Shown here piece by piece: positions 17,501 to 24,337 of a stretch of DNA of 41,745 nucleotides. The DNA lies in the IMG/VR virus record IMGVR_UViG_3300034167_000100, positions 1 through 41,745 of that record. The stretch is one strand, 5' to 3'. Source of the stretch: a virus. The position numbers and the translations under genes were made by a program. The stretch's first letter is position 1, and every line of letters starts with the position of its first letter. The notes under the pieces were generated by a model. The model worked only from the letters and a program-made list of their open reading frames with translations. It did no database searches and was not told the origin of the DNA.

Positions 17501-19037
17501 TGCCGCTGACATTAGTTCTAAGAACCCCCTTGTAGCTCTACGTGGCTTTGCCTTCGATGCTAAGCTTGGTATGTTTAACCCTGCACAGTATTGGGTACAG
17601 GGTTCTCAGGCTCTTAACATCATGGCTGTCTCTGGCTTGGACGGTGTACGTGGTACAGCCCTGTATGGCCCTATCCGCTTCGCTATTGCTAATGGTGATG
17701 CTGCTGTCATTAAGAGTACAGGTGACCTACTTCAGCCTATCTCAGGTCTGACAGGTGATCAGTTCCTTGAGATGGTAACCATGTTTAAGAACAGTGGTCG
17801 TGGTACTGTTGGTGAAAGCCTAGCTGAGTTTGGATCTGATGCAGCACAAGCATCTCGTGTCCTAGGTACAGTTGGTGAAGGCATTGGTGCTGTACGTAGT
17901 GCTGGTCGTGTAGTCTTCAATGAAGGTGAACTTATCCCACGCATTGCTTCCTACGCTACGTCCTACATGGAGTTCTTGAAGAAGTTTCCAGGTGTAGCAG
18001 CTAACAGCCAACAAGGTCGTCGTTGGATTATGAACCGTCAGGATACCCTTACGCAGGGTATGACAGGTGCTTCACGTACACCGATTGATAAGCTACCCTT
18101 TACTCAGTTCATGTCCTATATGTTCCGTGTTAACGAAGCTATCTTCTCAGGTACTCTTGGTGGCAAAGGTCGTCAAGTCTTGACCAATGCTGAACGTACT
18201 CGACTAGCTGTCGTACATACAGTTATGTTCGGTGCATCCTCTTGGGCTGTTACTGGGACAGCTATGGATATATACCGTCATTACTACGGGCAAGAACTAG
18301 ATCCTCAGCTTTATCGACTTCTTCGTAAGGGTGTTATTGATACTCTCCTTACAGAACTAACTGGAACGGAGACTTCTCTGTCTACTCGCTTGAGCAACAG
18401 TGATGGTATATTCATGCTCATGCAAGACATGGCTGAGAAGAATATCATTGAGTTCATGGGTGGTGTGTCGCTAGAGGTTGGTTGGCAAGCAACTAAAACT
18501 GGCATAGGGGCTGTAAAGACCCTTGTCGCATCCTTCTCAGGGGCAGAGGTTACTAAACCGTTTAAGGATGATCTGATTAACTTTGCTCGTGTGTTCTCCA
18601 CTGGCAACATGGCATACAACGCATACACTGCATTTAAGTACGGTGAAGTAACTACACGTGACAATGCTTTCCTAGACAAGATCGACAACAACACTGAGGC
18701 TATCTTCATTGCTCTTGGTGTGCCCTTAGAAGCGCAGGAAGAAGCTTGGAAGTTTAACACCTATAAAGGTTACGACAAAGAGTTTGATAAACTGTCGGCT
18801 AAGGGTATCACCACTGCAACGAACCTGTGGGCAGAAGCCTTCCGTCGAGGGGACTATGAAGAAGCTAAAAAGTATGCTAGAATTATAGCTATGAAGTACA
18901 GTTCTATGACACCGATAGAGCGTCAACGGGTAAACAGACTTGTGTTCACTCCATCGGGTTTCCCCATCACTGACGAACTTATGGTTCAAGCACTCAAGGC
19001 TGAGTCTGGCTTTAGTTCAAGCGTCACAGAAGAATAA
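14517..19037 (+). CDS. Very large internal virion protein (1506 aa)
   Basis: At 1506 aa this is the longest gene in the genome. It lies where T7-like phages encode gp15/gp16, the internal core proteins that are ejected to build the trans-periplasmic DNA conduit. The sequence is largely helical and Ala-rich, with no signal peptide. The region about 980-1150 (MKNVSDFLYSKKLIGADF, then a hydrophobic segment with GMFNPAQYWVQGSQAL) and the region 1180-1260 resemble long phage polyvalent or ejection proteins. No catalytic motif is evident. The identification rests on size and position; the peptidoglycan-cleaving domain is in the next gene. Confidence 0.68.
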   Translation: MEPTEFGPKAPAKAVTPEFGPTPDLTIRKSPAQQRAEKYLFGSLFNVEPDTLQPMVDTGATAALDQTANAKTESNKQDAVNISIANPVEDTQAEITALQEELQGIDYIKRFATPAVIAMLSSQDPVLRDYSVRRVKRLIAASDIVQKRVGESEDGYLAGAGDFLDTMLSSPKGILTSQKNREYADKYAELMYSNLSDADFETQLNDMMTEMSDTGWFTDTNRFYLNNFLSIAGAGSESNIAQMDKIFGAIDTISTVAGPILKPVQTFKAARAAVTTTTLTSGVLGRGALGVAHGITTDIANLIGFKTNNVELVRKIITEAAIIDDPLRAGLVLGNHVTPSIATSTLMRPAFWSETSHAAARVFEESSQVFRAALQASKISGEAIDDVTFDTFKTKLTDSVRKDAVDSGNTRYLDADLLKDETENLFLHQFYGTQSGGLFNGNNGRRAAQNLADQMGGEVVSGDIVNTWKVRVSNNVPADLGDLTLSDMHLYTSTNPDDLGEGLLVQYLGSPLAQTTPRLNAILKEGEAARESWRVSMQAPLKEVRRLNSRGQQNQVFGMFDEMRDGSLAARRTALTPNQFVVEFLTKYGKPPSESQVAMYLKYQEALDVDAMFKADVTFKLQVKDGVVVDSATGYRIVPKVSDNMTGTTKVWDTASGRLVEAKDLPAGTRVFQNYDPLHQNFPGDVLHMTDSSIKTRRLYHSDVMARNAGGPRDYRKFDIQFYVKQNRVKKFADGSEVTVSPLTVMGVRTEAQAIAAKGQLNAIIDVINQKIVGTFKDAAEHRLAVRALVNDPQLNAIIVDNNKWFPDAYNADEFVKWADESGVDLRNQFDFVKDGEAIIDSTAVGGVAGRKYSEAIDMSITNPRARRDKLLIGYGGVTNRTYGSKMSIEQSLGRGVAINSERAYMSASINGLLKAAIEHNVLANVADLKGLSLKQKLLQASISDTTSMGRKLLLEQKKVIFRMEQKNIGDQVWLSSMKNVSDFLYSKKLIGADFAADISSKNPLVALRGFAFDAKLGMFNPAQYWVQGSQALNIMAVSGLDGVRGTALYGPIRFAIANGDAAVIKSTGDLLQPISGLTGDQFLEMVTMFKNSGRGTVGESLAEFGSDAAQASRVLGTVGEGIGAVRSAGRVVFNEGELIPRIASYATSYMEFLKKFPGVAANSQQGRRWIMNRQDTLTQGMTGASRTPIDKLPFTQFMSYMFRVNEAIFSGTLGGKGRQVLTNAERTRLAVVHTVMFGASSWAVTGTAMDIYRHYYGQELDPQLYRLLRKGVIDTLLTELTGTETSLSTRLSNSDGIFMLMQDMAEKNIIEFMGGVSLEVGWQATKTGIGAVKTLVASFSGAEVTKPFKDDLINFARVFSTGNMAYNAYTAFKYGEVTTRDNAFLDKIDNNTEAIFIALGVPLEAQEEAWKFNTYKGYDKEFDKLSAKGITTATNLWAEAFRRGDYEEAKKYARIIAMKYSSMTPIERQRVNRLVFTPSGFPITDELMVQALKAESGFSSSVTEE

Positions 19038-19049
19038 AGGTAACTGCAC

Positions 19050-21731
19050 ATGGCTATTTTCCAACCCATCACTTCCACTATCAATCCGATTGACCCTATT
19101 ATTCCTCAAGGTCAAGGAGAAGCTCCTGTTGCCGCTGGTCTAGCTAGTCTTTCTAAACTCTTTATGAGTGCTGGTGAAGCACCTACTCGTGCCCTTACTC
19201 AAGATGAAGTTCTTGGTCAGCGTTGGGATGAGTATCGTCAAGTATCAGGTAACCCTGATCTTACGCCAGGTAATGCTAGCTTTGCTGATCTACGTAATTT
19301 TGGTAAGATGTTCCCTGAGTTGGAGAGCAAAGTCTTTGAGGCTGCTAAGACAGGTCGAAACCCTGATGTACAGGCTTACGATGCTCAGACTGCTGTACAG
19401 ATTGAGATTGATAAAGCTTGGCAGACATCTTCTGAGGGCATCTACGCATCTGCTGCTTCTCAAAGTTTTGCTACTGCTGAGGAGCAAGCCACCTACCTTG
19501 CACAGTCTAAAGCTGAATGGCTTACTACATCAGCAGAGAACGATAAGCTGAAGCGTGAAGTTGGAACTATCCAGAACTACACAGTTCTTAGCGACAAAGC
19601 TTGGAACAACAACCTTAGCTATGCTCAGACAGAGGCTAACATCTTCTCTCGTGGTCTTGTACAGCTTAGCGAAGCTATTTCGAAAGACCCTACTGCTTCG
19701 CTTAACTTAGATGAAATGGGTGTATCTGCTCTGATCCCTGAACTTCGTGGTACTGTTGTTACTCAGAGCAACTTCGAAGAAGTAGCTGCCATTACTCGTG
19801 GTGCTTTGGCTACTAAGTACCGTAAAGATATTTCTATGCGTACTGGTATTCCTGAGAATGAACTAGGTCAGTCTCCTGAGGGCTGGGATAAAGGGGTCTT
19901 CAACCAGTTTGATGCAACTCTTAATTTGTCTGCCAAGAATGTAGATCCTATAGAGATCCAGAAACGATTGAATAGCCAAGCTTACCAAGACATGGCTGCG
20001 GCGGGTGTACCTGTTCAGTACCTTACGACTATCGCTACCTTGTCTGCGGCTGACCCTGCCTTGTCTGCTCAGCTTATGGCTGGTCTGTCTGGTTCAGCAG
20101 GTAAGTTCACTGAAGAACTCCTAGCTGGTCGCCTAGAGGAAGCCAACAAAGCTTTGAAAGAATCTTCTAAGAAAGATCTCATTGATGCTCGTTATGCCTT
20201 CACTGAGTTGGTCGCCACTATGTCTGGGCAATCCACTGTCGCTAGGTCGTATGAGGAAGTAACTCAAGACCAGAAGGATACTGACATCAAGACAGCTATC
20301 CTTGGCGCTATTACTTCTCACGAAGAGATCCAAAGTATTGATGGTCCTGTTCGTTGGAATGCTCAAGCTTGGAAGCAGACCTTTGAAGTACCTAGTGCTT
20401 CTATTGTTAAGGCTGCTCAAGCTGATCCTGAGTTTGCTTCGAAGACTTCACAGTTCCTGTCCACTGACGTTATGCTGGACCTAGGTAATCTACGTGATGC
20501 AGCAGTAGGTGATCTAGAGAACTTCAACTTCACTGTTGGTAAGAATGGTCAACTGTCCATCACAACTAAATCTGCTGAGACTAAGTTTGTTCCTGGTGCT
20601 CGTGCTATTGGTCTTGCTCAGACTAAAGAAGCTCAGGATGCTATGGCTACTGATCGTCTCAATAAGTTCATTACTGCTAACAAGGCTAAGATTGATGACC
20701 TGAACTACAAGCTACAGGTTCTTAATGGTCTTGGTGTCGTTGGTGAAACATCTAAGAAGATCATCTACGCTGAGCTTGGTATCACAGATGGTACTACAAC
20801 TGCTGCTACTTCCAGTGGGAATGGGTACAAGGCTCCTGATGCTGTACTCCAAGACATCAACTTCATGGGTAAGGTGAAGTCAGTGTCTGCTGATATTGGT
20901 ATCAACCCTAACGATCTCCTACGTGTCATTGAGTTTGAAACTGGTAAATCGTTTAGCCCCTCTGTTCGACCCTACGCTAAAGATGGTAAACGTATTTCAT
21001 CTGCTGTTGGTTTGATCCAGTTCTTGGAGTCTACTGCTAAAGGTCTTGGTACGACAACTGAAGCATTGGCTGGTATGACAGCTACTGAGCAGATGGAGTA
21101 CGTTGGAAAGTACCTAGCACCTAATAAGGGTAAGCTAAAGAACTTCGGTGATGTGTACATGGCAGTACACTGGCCCGCTGCTGTCGGTAAGGATGAGGCC
21201 TACGTCATGTATGAGAAGGGTTCCCAAGCCTACGAAGGTAACAAGAACCTAGATACCAATGGTGATGGTACGGTTACTCGCGGTGAGTCTATCGCAAGTG
21301 TCTTGTCGCGTACTGGTGGTGGAGTTATGACTACCCCGTATACTGCTGAAGCTGAGAAGATGATCCAACCAGAAGCACAGTTACTTCCTCCTGAGCTTAC
21401 AGGGGGTGTTACAGCACCAAGTCCTGATATGGCTACTACCCCCCAGCCAGTACCAGTTGAGGCCCTGCCAGCCACTACACCCGCTCTATCGGCACAAGAG
21501 CAAGCCATACGACAAGAGGCTGAAGGAAAGACAGCAGCTAACACCCCTATTGACCAGAAGGTTATGGACACCATCAAGATGTTGGCAGCTAACCCGAATG
21601 ATGTACGTGTATTCGCTACTCAGGATGAACTGATCCAAGCCTATAACAACCAAGAGCTACGTTTAGGTAGCCTTGTCGTTATCAATGGTGAGGTGAAGGC
21701 TGTAACGCAAGATATGGTTGGAGCTAAGTAA
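19050..21731 (+). CDS. Internal virion protein with lytic transglycosylase domain
   Basis: The 893-aa protein has a long helical N-terminal part (1-600) and an SLT-type lytic transglycosylase domain at about 605-740. The catalytic glutamate is probably Glu630 in VIEFETG, followed by the conserved SSAVGLIQFLESTA (Gly654-Phe658) and YMAVHWPAAV. A perfect 12-residue EF-hand calcium loop (Asp735, Asn737, Asp739, Gly740, Glu746) follows the domain. The tail is Pro/Thr/Gln-rich. As with T7 gp16, it should be carried in the virion and open the peptidoglycan during DNA entry. The downstream start overlaps the stop (TAATG). Confidence 0.8.
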   Translation: MAIFQPITSTINPIDPIIPQGQGEAPVAAGLASLSKLFMSAGEAPTRALTQDEVLGQRWDEYRQVSGNPDLTPGNASFADLRNFGKMFPELESKVFEAAKTGRNPDVQAYDAQTAVQIEIDKAWQTSSEGIYASAASQSFATAEEQATYLAQSKAEWLTTSAENDKLKREVGTIQNYTVLSDKAWNNNLSYAQTEANIFSRGLVQLSEAISKDPTASLNLDEMGVSALIPELRGTVVTQSNFEEVAAITRGALATKYRKDISMRTGIPENELGQSPEGWDKGVFNQFDATLNLSAKNVDPIEIQKRLNSQAYQDMAAAGVPVQYLTTIATLSAADPALSAQLMAGLSGSAGKFTEELLAGRLEEANKALKESSKKDLIDARYAFTELVATMSGQSTVARSYEEVTQDQKDTDIKTAILGAITSHEEIQSIDGPVRWNAQAWKQTFEVPSASIVKAAQADPEFASKTSQFLSTDVMLDLGNLRDAAVGDLENFNFTVGKNGQLSITTKSAETKFVPGARAIGLAQTKEAQDAMATDRLNKFITANKAKIDDLNYKLQVLNGLGVVGETSKKIIYAELGITDGTTTAATSSGNGYKAPDAVLQDINFMGKVKSVSADIGINPNDLLRVIEFETGKSFSPSVRPYAKDGKRISSAVGLIQFLESTAKGLGTTTEALAGMTATEQMEYVGKYLAPNKGKLKNFGDVYMAVHWPAAVGKDEAYVMYEKGSQAYEGNKNLDTNGDGTVTRGESIASVLSRTGGGVMTTPYTAEAEKMIQPEAQLLPPELTGGVTAPSPDMATTPQPVPVEALPATTPALSAQEQAIRQEAEGKTAANTPIDQKVMDTIKMLAANPNDVRVFATQDELIQAYNNQELRLGSLVVINGEVKAVTQDMVGAK

Positions 21732-21991
21732 TGGCTAAGGACTCTCGTCTTGAGAAGATAGGTGTATCAGGGTTTAATAAGCCTAAGGCTACACCTAGCC
21801 ATCCCACTAAGTCACACGTAGTTGTCGCTAAGGAGGGTAGTCAAGTTAAGACTATCCGCTTTGGTCAGCAAGGAGTTAAGGGTAGTCCTGAGGGGTCTGC
21901 CCGTAACAAAGCCTTCAAGGACCGTCATGCTAAGAACATCTCTAAGGGTAAGATGTCTGCTGCTTACTGGGCCAATAAAACAAAATGGTAA
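21731..21991 (+). CDS. Small basic conserved phage protein
   Basis: The 86-aa basic protein has LEKIGVSGFNKPKATPSHPT, KEGSQVKTIRFGQQGVKGSP and a C-terminal KGKMSAAYWANKTKW. Proteins with this pattern recur in marine and other environmental phages near structural genes; the function is unknown. Its high Lys/Arg content would suit nucleic-acid binding. It begins at the stop of the transglycosylase gene and opens a run of five small basic genes. Confidence 0.72.
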   Translation: MAKDSRLEKIGVSGFNKPKATPSHPTKSHVVVAKEGSQVKTIRFGQQGVKGSPEGSARNKAFKDRHAKNISKGKMSAAYWANKTKW

Positions 21992-22032
21992 TGACTACTG
22001 CCAACACACAACAACTGACAAGGAAGAAAATC

Positions 22033-22149
22033 ATGGCTAAGAAACCTATGGGTAAGATGCCTCCTAAGTTCACTCCCTGCAAAGAATGTCCTAACCCTGC
22101 TAAGTGCAAGGCTATGGGTAAGTGCATGATCAAGGGAGCTAAGAAGTGA
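22033..22149 (+). CDS. 38-aa Lys/Cys-rich microprotein
   Basis: The frame starts at ATG 22033 after AAGGAAGAAAATC (a good ribosome site) and ends TGA at 22147-22149, overlapping the next start. The 38-aa product contains four cysteines in the order C-x2-C-x5-C-x5-C within PCKECPNPAKCKAMGKC, and otherwise mostly Lys, Met and Pro. The cysteine spacing could bind one zinc ion. No family is recognised; the neighbours are also tiny basic proteins. Confidence 0.62.
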   Translation: MAKKPMGKMPPKFTPCKECPNPAKCKAMGKCMIKGAKK

Positions 22150-22313
22150 AGGGTCTTTACGCAAACATCGCAGCTAAGAAGGCTCGTATGAAAGCTGGAT
22201 CTAAAGAGAAGATGCGTAAGCCTGGCGACAAAGGTGCGCCTACTGCTACTGCTTTCAAGGCTTCAGCTAAGACAGCTAAGAAGAAGCCCTCTGCTAAGAA
22301 GGGTGGGTATTGA
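22146..22313 (+). CDS. 55-aa basic protein (GLYANI-type)
   Basis: The frame starts at GTG 22146, overlapping the stop of the previous gene, and ends TGA at 22311-22313. The product has KGLYANIAAKKARMKAG, EKMRKPGDKGAPTATAF and a Lys/Ala-rich tail. Similar short proteins are scattered through environmental phage genomes, with no known function. It is strongly basic, with about a third Lys/Arg, and may bind DNA. Confidence 0.68.
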   Translation: MKGLYANIAAKKARMKAGSKEKMRKPGDKGAPTATAFKASAKTAKKKPSAKKGGY

Positions 22314-22316
22314 GTC

Positions 22317-22502
22317 ATGGCTGAGCAAACTAAGAAGCAGTCAGCTAAGATTGCTAAGGTAATGCGAGAGTTCAAAGGTGGTACTCTGCATGGGGGTATC
22401 AATCCCAAAGGGCCTAAGAAGGCTAAAGTAGTTAAGAACCGTAAACAAGCTATCGCCATTGCTCTAAGCTCGGCTGGTGTAGCTAAGAAGAAAGGTAAGT
22501 AA
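22317..22502 (+). CDS. 61-aa basic protein resembling DUF6496
   Basis: The protein contains KIAKVMREFKGGTLHGG and VVKNRKQAIAIALSSAG, a pattern I associate with the DUF6496 family of small phage and bacterial proteins, of unknown function. It is basic and ends KKKGK. It starts 3 bases after the previous stop and ends 1 base before the next ATG, so it is part of the same operon. Confidence 0.7.
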   Translation: MAEQTKKQSAKIAKVMREFKGGTLHGGINPKGPKKAKVVKNRKQAIAIALSSAGVAKKKGK

Positions 22503-22503
22503 G

Positions 22504-23004
22504 ATGGCTAAGGATGACGACAAATACAAAGAAGGCGTGGACTTCGAATGGGTCCAAGGCAACAACGACGAGAACTCTAACTTCAAGACTCGTCGCTTCT
22601 TCACTAAGGCTGAGAAGGATGCTATGAAAGCACCTAAGGCTGCTGCTAAGACCAAGACTAAAGCTAAGGCTAAGCCAGCGACTAATGCTGTACGCCCTGA
22701 AGGTAAGCCCGCTGGTATGCCTAAGGCTAAGAAGGCTGCTCAGTCTACTGCCCGTCCTGAGGGTGCTGCTGCTGGTATGCCTAAGGCCAAAGCTAAGCCG
22801 TTTATCTTAGGTCGCTTTGGTAATCAGGCTGCTGTTCGTCCTGAAGGTACTGCCAAAGGTCTTCCCGCAGGTAAGCCATTCATTCTTGGTCGCTTCGGTA
22901 GCCAAGCTGCTGTTCGTCCTGAAACTAAAGCTAAGGTTAAAGATAAGCCTAAGGCAAAAAGTACTGGGGCTAAGGCTACTTTCCTACTGAAAGGTAAAAA
23001 GTAA
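22504..23004 (+). CDS. Lys/Ala-rich repeat protein (166 aa)
   Basis: The N-terminus (1-45) is mixed, with FEWVQGNNDENSNFKTRRFF. The rest is low complexity: an AKTKTKAKAKP stretch, then four repeats opening with RPE (VRPEGKPAGMPKAK, ARPEGAAAGMPKAK, VRPEGTAKGLPAG, VRPETK). Between them PFILGRFG.QAAV occurs twice. The composition resembles histone H1-like or DNA-condensing proteins. It is the last gene of the late operon, directly before a terminator. A function in packing DNA in the head or taking over the host nucleoid is speculation. Confidence 0.68.
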   Translation: MAKDDDKYKEGVDFEWVQGNNDENSNFKTRRFFTKAEKDAMKAPKAAAKTKTKAKAKPATNAVRPEGKPAGMPKAKKAAQSTARPEGAAAGMPKAKAKPFILGRFGNQAAVRPEGTAKGLPAGKPFILGRFGSQAAVRPETKAKVKDKPKAKSTGAKATFLLKGKK

Positions 23005-23005
23005 A

Positions 23006-23030
23006 GAGGAGCATTTCTGCTCCCCTCTAT
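23006..23030. terminator. Hairpin terminator between convergent blocks
   Basis: A stem GGAGCA at 23008-23013 pairs with TGCTCC at 23018-23023 across a 4-base loop, extended by an imperfect AGAG/CTCT outer stem. On the + strand it is followed by TATTTAG; on the - strand it is followed by CTCTTTACTTTTT. It lies in the only gap between the + strand late operon and the end of the - strand block, so it probably works in both directions. Confidence 0.62.
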
Positions 23031-23033
23031 TTA

Positions 23034-23058
23034 GCACGTAGTGCGTCACCCGTAGGGT
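23034..23058. repeat. Double mini-hairpin element, copy 1
   Basis: Two adjacent hairpins share a GTA loop. The first has GCAC at 23034-23037, loop GTA, and GTGC at 23041-23044. A GTC spacer follows. The second has ACCC at 23048-23051, loop GTA, and GGGT at 23055-23058. The same layout occurs at 39225-39251 with different but still complementary stems. The element lies between the terminator and the stop of the DUF3310 gene. Confidence 0.7.
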
Positions 23059-23370
23059 TTAGTCTTCTAGACTTGCGATCAACATCTCGGCGTAGTGGAT
23101 TACTTTACGTAAATCTTCTACGCCGTTTTTCTGTTTGTACCTACAGGTATACTTGATGATGTTACCTTCACAGAACCCTAGTCCGTTAGCAATGATGAAC
23201 TCTACAGGTTGGATAGCCATGTCCTTGTAGTGAGTACCACCCACTTGCTTAGTCATAGCATCCTCTTCTTCCTCATCTTCCTCATTGTACTCACATTCAG
23301 TGCAGTAGCCATCATCATCTACAAAGTTGTTGCAGTGTTCACAACGATCTTGAATTACCCACTTAGCCAT
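23059..23370 (-). CDS. DUF3310 protein with N-terminal zinc-ribbon-like segment
   Basis: The 103-aa protein has two parts. Residues 8-28 contain two CxxC pairs (Cys10/13 and Cys23/26) typical of a zinc ribbon, followed by a run of acidic residues. Residues 43-100 match DUF3310: GGTHYKDMAIQPVEFI, the central GNIIKYTCRYKQKNG and the C-terminal DLRKVIHYAEMLI. DUF3310 is common in phages; its biochemical role is not settled, although it is sometimes annotated as a nucleotide kinase. It is the last gene of the leftward block and follows PhoH. Confidence 0.82.
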   Translation of the reverse strand: MAKWVIQDRCEHCNNFVDDDGYCTECEYNEEDEEEEDAMTKQVGGTHYKDMAIQPVEFIIANGLGFCEGNIIKYTCRYKQKNGVEDLRKVIHYAEMLIASLED

Positions 23371-23372
23371 AG

Positions 23373-24074
23373 TTATAACCCTTCCTCAAGGAATGCCACG
23401 ACCCAAGCCTTACATATATCAGAACGTACAATGTCGTCAACTGTGAACTCAATGACAGGTACGTCCATACTGTACTTCTTAGCTAGATGGATGATCTTAC
23501 TTAAGCCTGACTGTTCTTTGATGTCAGACTGACGTAGGTCACCATTGATGATGATCTTACAGTTCTCCCCTACCCGTGTAAGCAGCATCTTGACCTCATG
23601 GATAGTGAGGTTCTGCGCTTCGTCTACGATGATGAAGGCATTCTTGAAGCTACGTCCTCGCATAGTAGATAGAGGAGCCATCTCGAAGTTACCGTTCTTC
23701 ACCCCTGTCTCAACGACAGCCTTGCTTAACTGCTCCTCCAGTACCTCGAAGACAGGCAGTACCCAAGGGGCGTACTTCTCCTCTAGTGTTCCTGGAAGAT
23801 ACCCTAAGTCCTTGCCTACAGATACATTGGGACGGGTAATAATTACCTTGTCGATCTGCTTCATAGCATAGGCGTTAGCTGCTGCTGTAGCTGCGATGTA
23901 GGTCTTACCTGTACCTGATGGGCCTAGTACAATTACCTGTTGACTGTTGTTGATAGCCTTGATGTAAGTATCTTGTCGTTCATTCTTAGGGATGAGAGGA
24001 ACAAGACGCTTAGCTCCTTCACTCTCAGCACCCTTGTATTTAGATACTCGCTTAGACTTAGGGGATTCAATCAT
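23373..24074 (-). CDS. phoH: PhoH-like ATPase
   Basis: The 233-aa protein has Walker A GPSGTGKT at 51-58 and Walker B AFIIVDEAQN at 146-155, plus the PhoH-specific surroundings (ITRPNVSVGKDLGYLPGTLE and MRGRSFKNAFI). PhoH proteins are P-loop ATPases related to RNA helicases. They are frequent in marine phages, where a link to phosphate stress or RNA turnover has been proposed but not proved. Its ATG overlaps the glutaredoxin stop (TAATGA). Confidence 0.92.
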   Translation of the reverse strand: MIESPKSKRVSKYKGAESEGAKRLVPLIPKNERQDTYIKAINNSQQVIVLGPSGTGKTYIAATAAANAYAMKQIDKVIITRPNVSVGKDLGYLPGTLEEKYAPWVLPVFEVLEEQLSKAVVETGVKNGNFEMAPLSTMRGRSFKNAFIIVDEAQNLTIHEVKMLLTRVGENCKIIINGDLRQSDIKEQSGLSKIIHLAKKYSMDVPVIEFTVDDIVRSDICKAWVVAFLEEGL

Positions 24075-24328
24075 TACTTCTTTTCCAATTCATTCTCTTG
24101 GTAGACAAAGTAGTCTTCTAGTTCTTGGTAACCACCGATATGTACCTTACCATCAGGTGTATCTGCCCAGATCTGAGGTACTGTATTTAGCTTAGCACTC
24201 TTAAGTAGATAGGGGAAGAGTGGGTGGGTTCGGTAGTTGAATGCCCCGTAAGGGACACCCTTCTTTTCTAAAAGGAACTTGGCTTTGTCGCACCATGAGC
24301 AGTTCTCTTTAGTCAGGATGTAAAACAT
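24074..24328 (-). CDS. Glutaredoxin
   Basis: This 84-aa protein has the redox-active motif CSWC at Cys10/Cys13, the cis-proline region TVPQIW near 49-54 and the glutathione-binding GGYQEL near 65-70. It starts 9 bases after the ribonucleotide reductase stop. Context indicates that it re-reduces the C-terminal cysteine pair of that reductase during dNTP synthesis. Confidence 0.92.
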   Translation of the reverse strand: MFYILTKENCSWCDKAKFLLEKKGVPYGAFNYRTHPLFPYLLKSAKLNTVPQIWADTPDGKVHIGGYQELEDYFVYQENELEKK

Positions 24329-24337
24329 TAGCTACCC

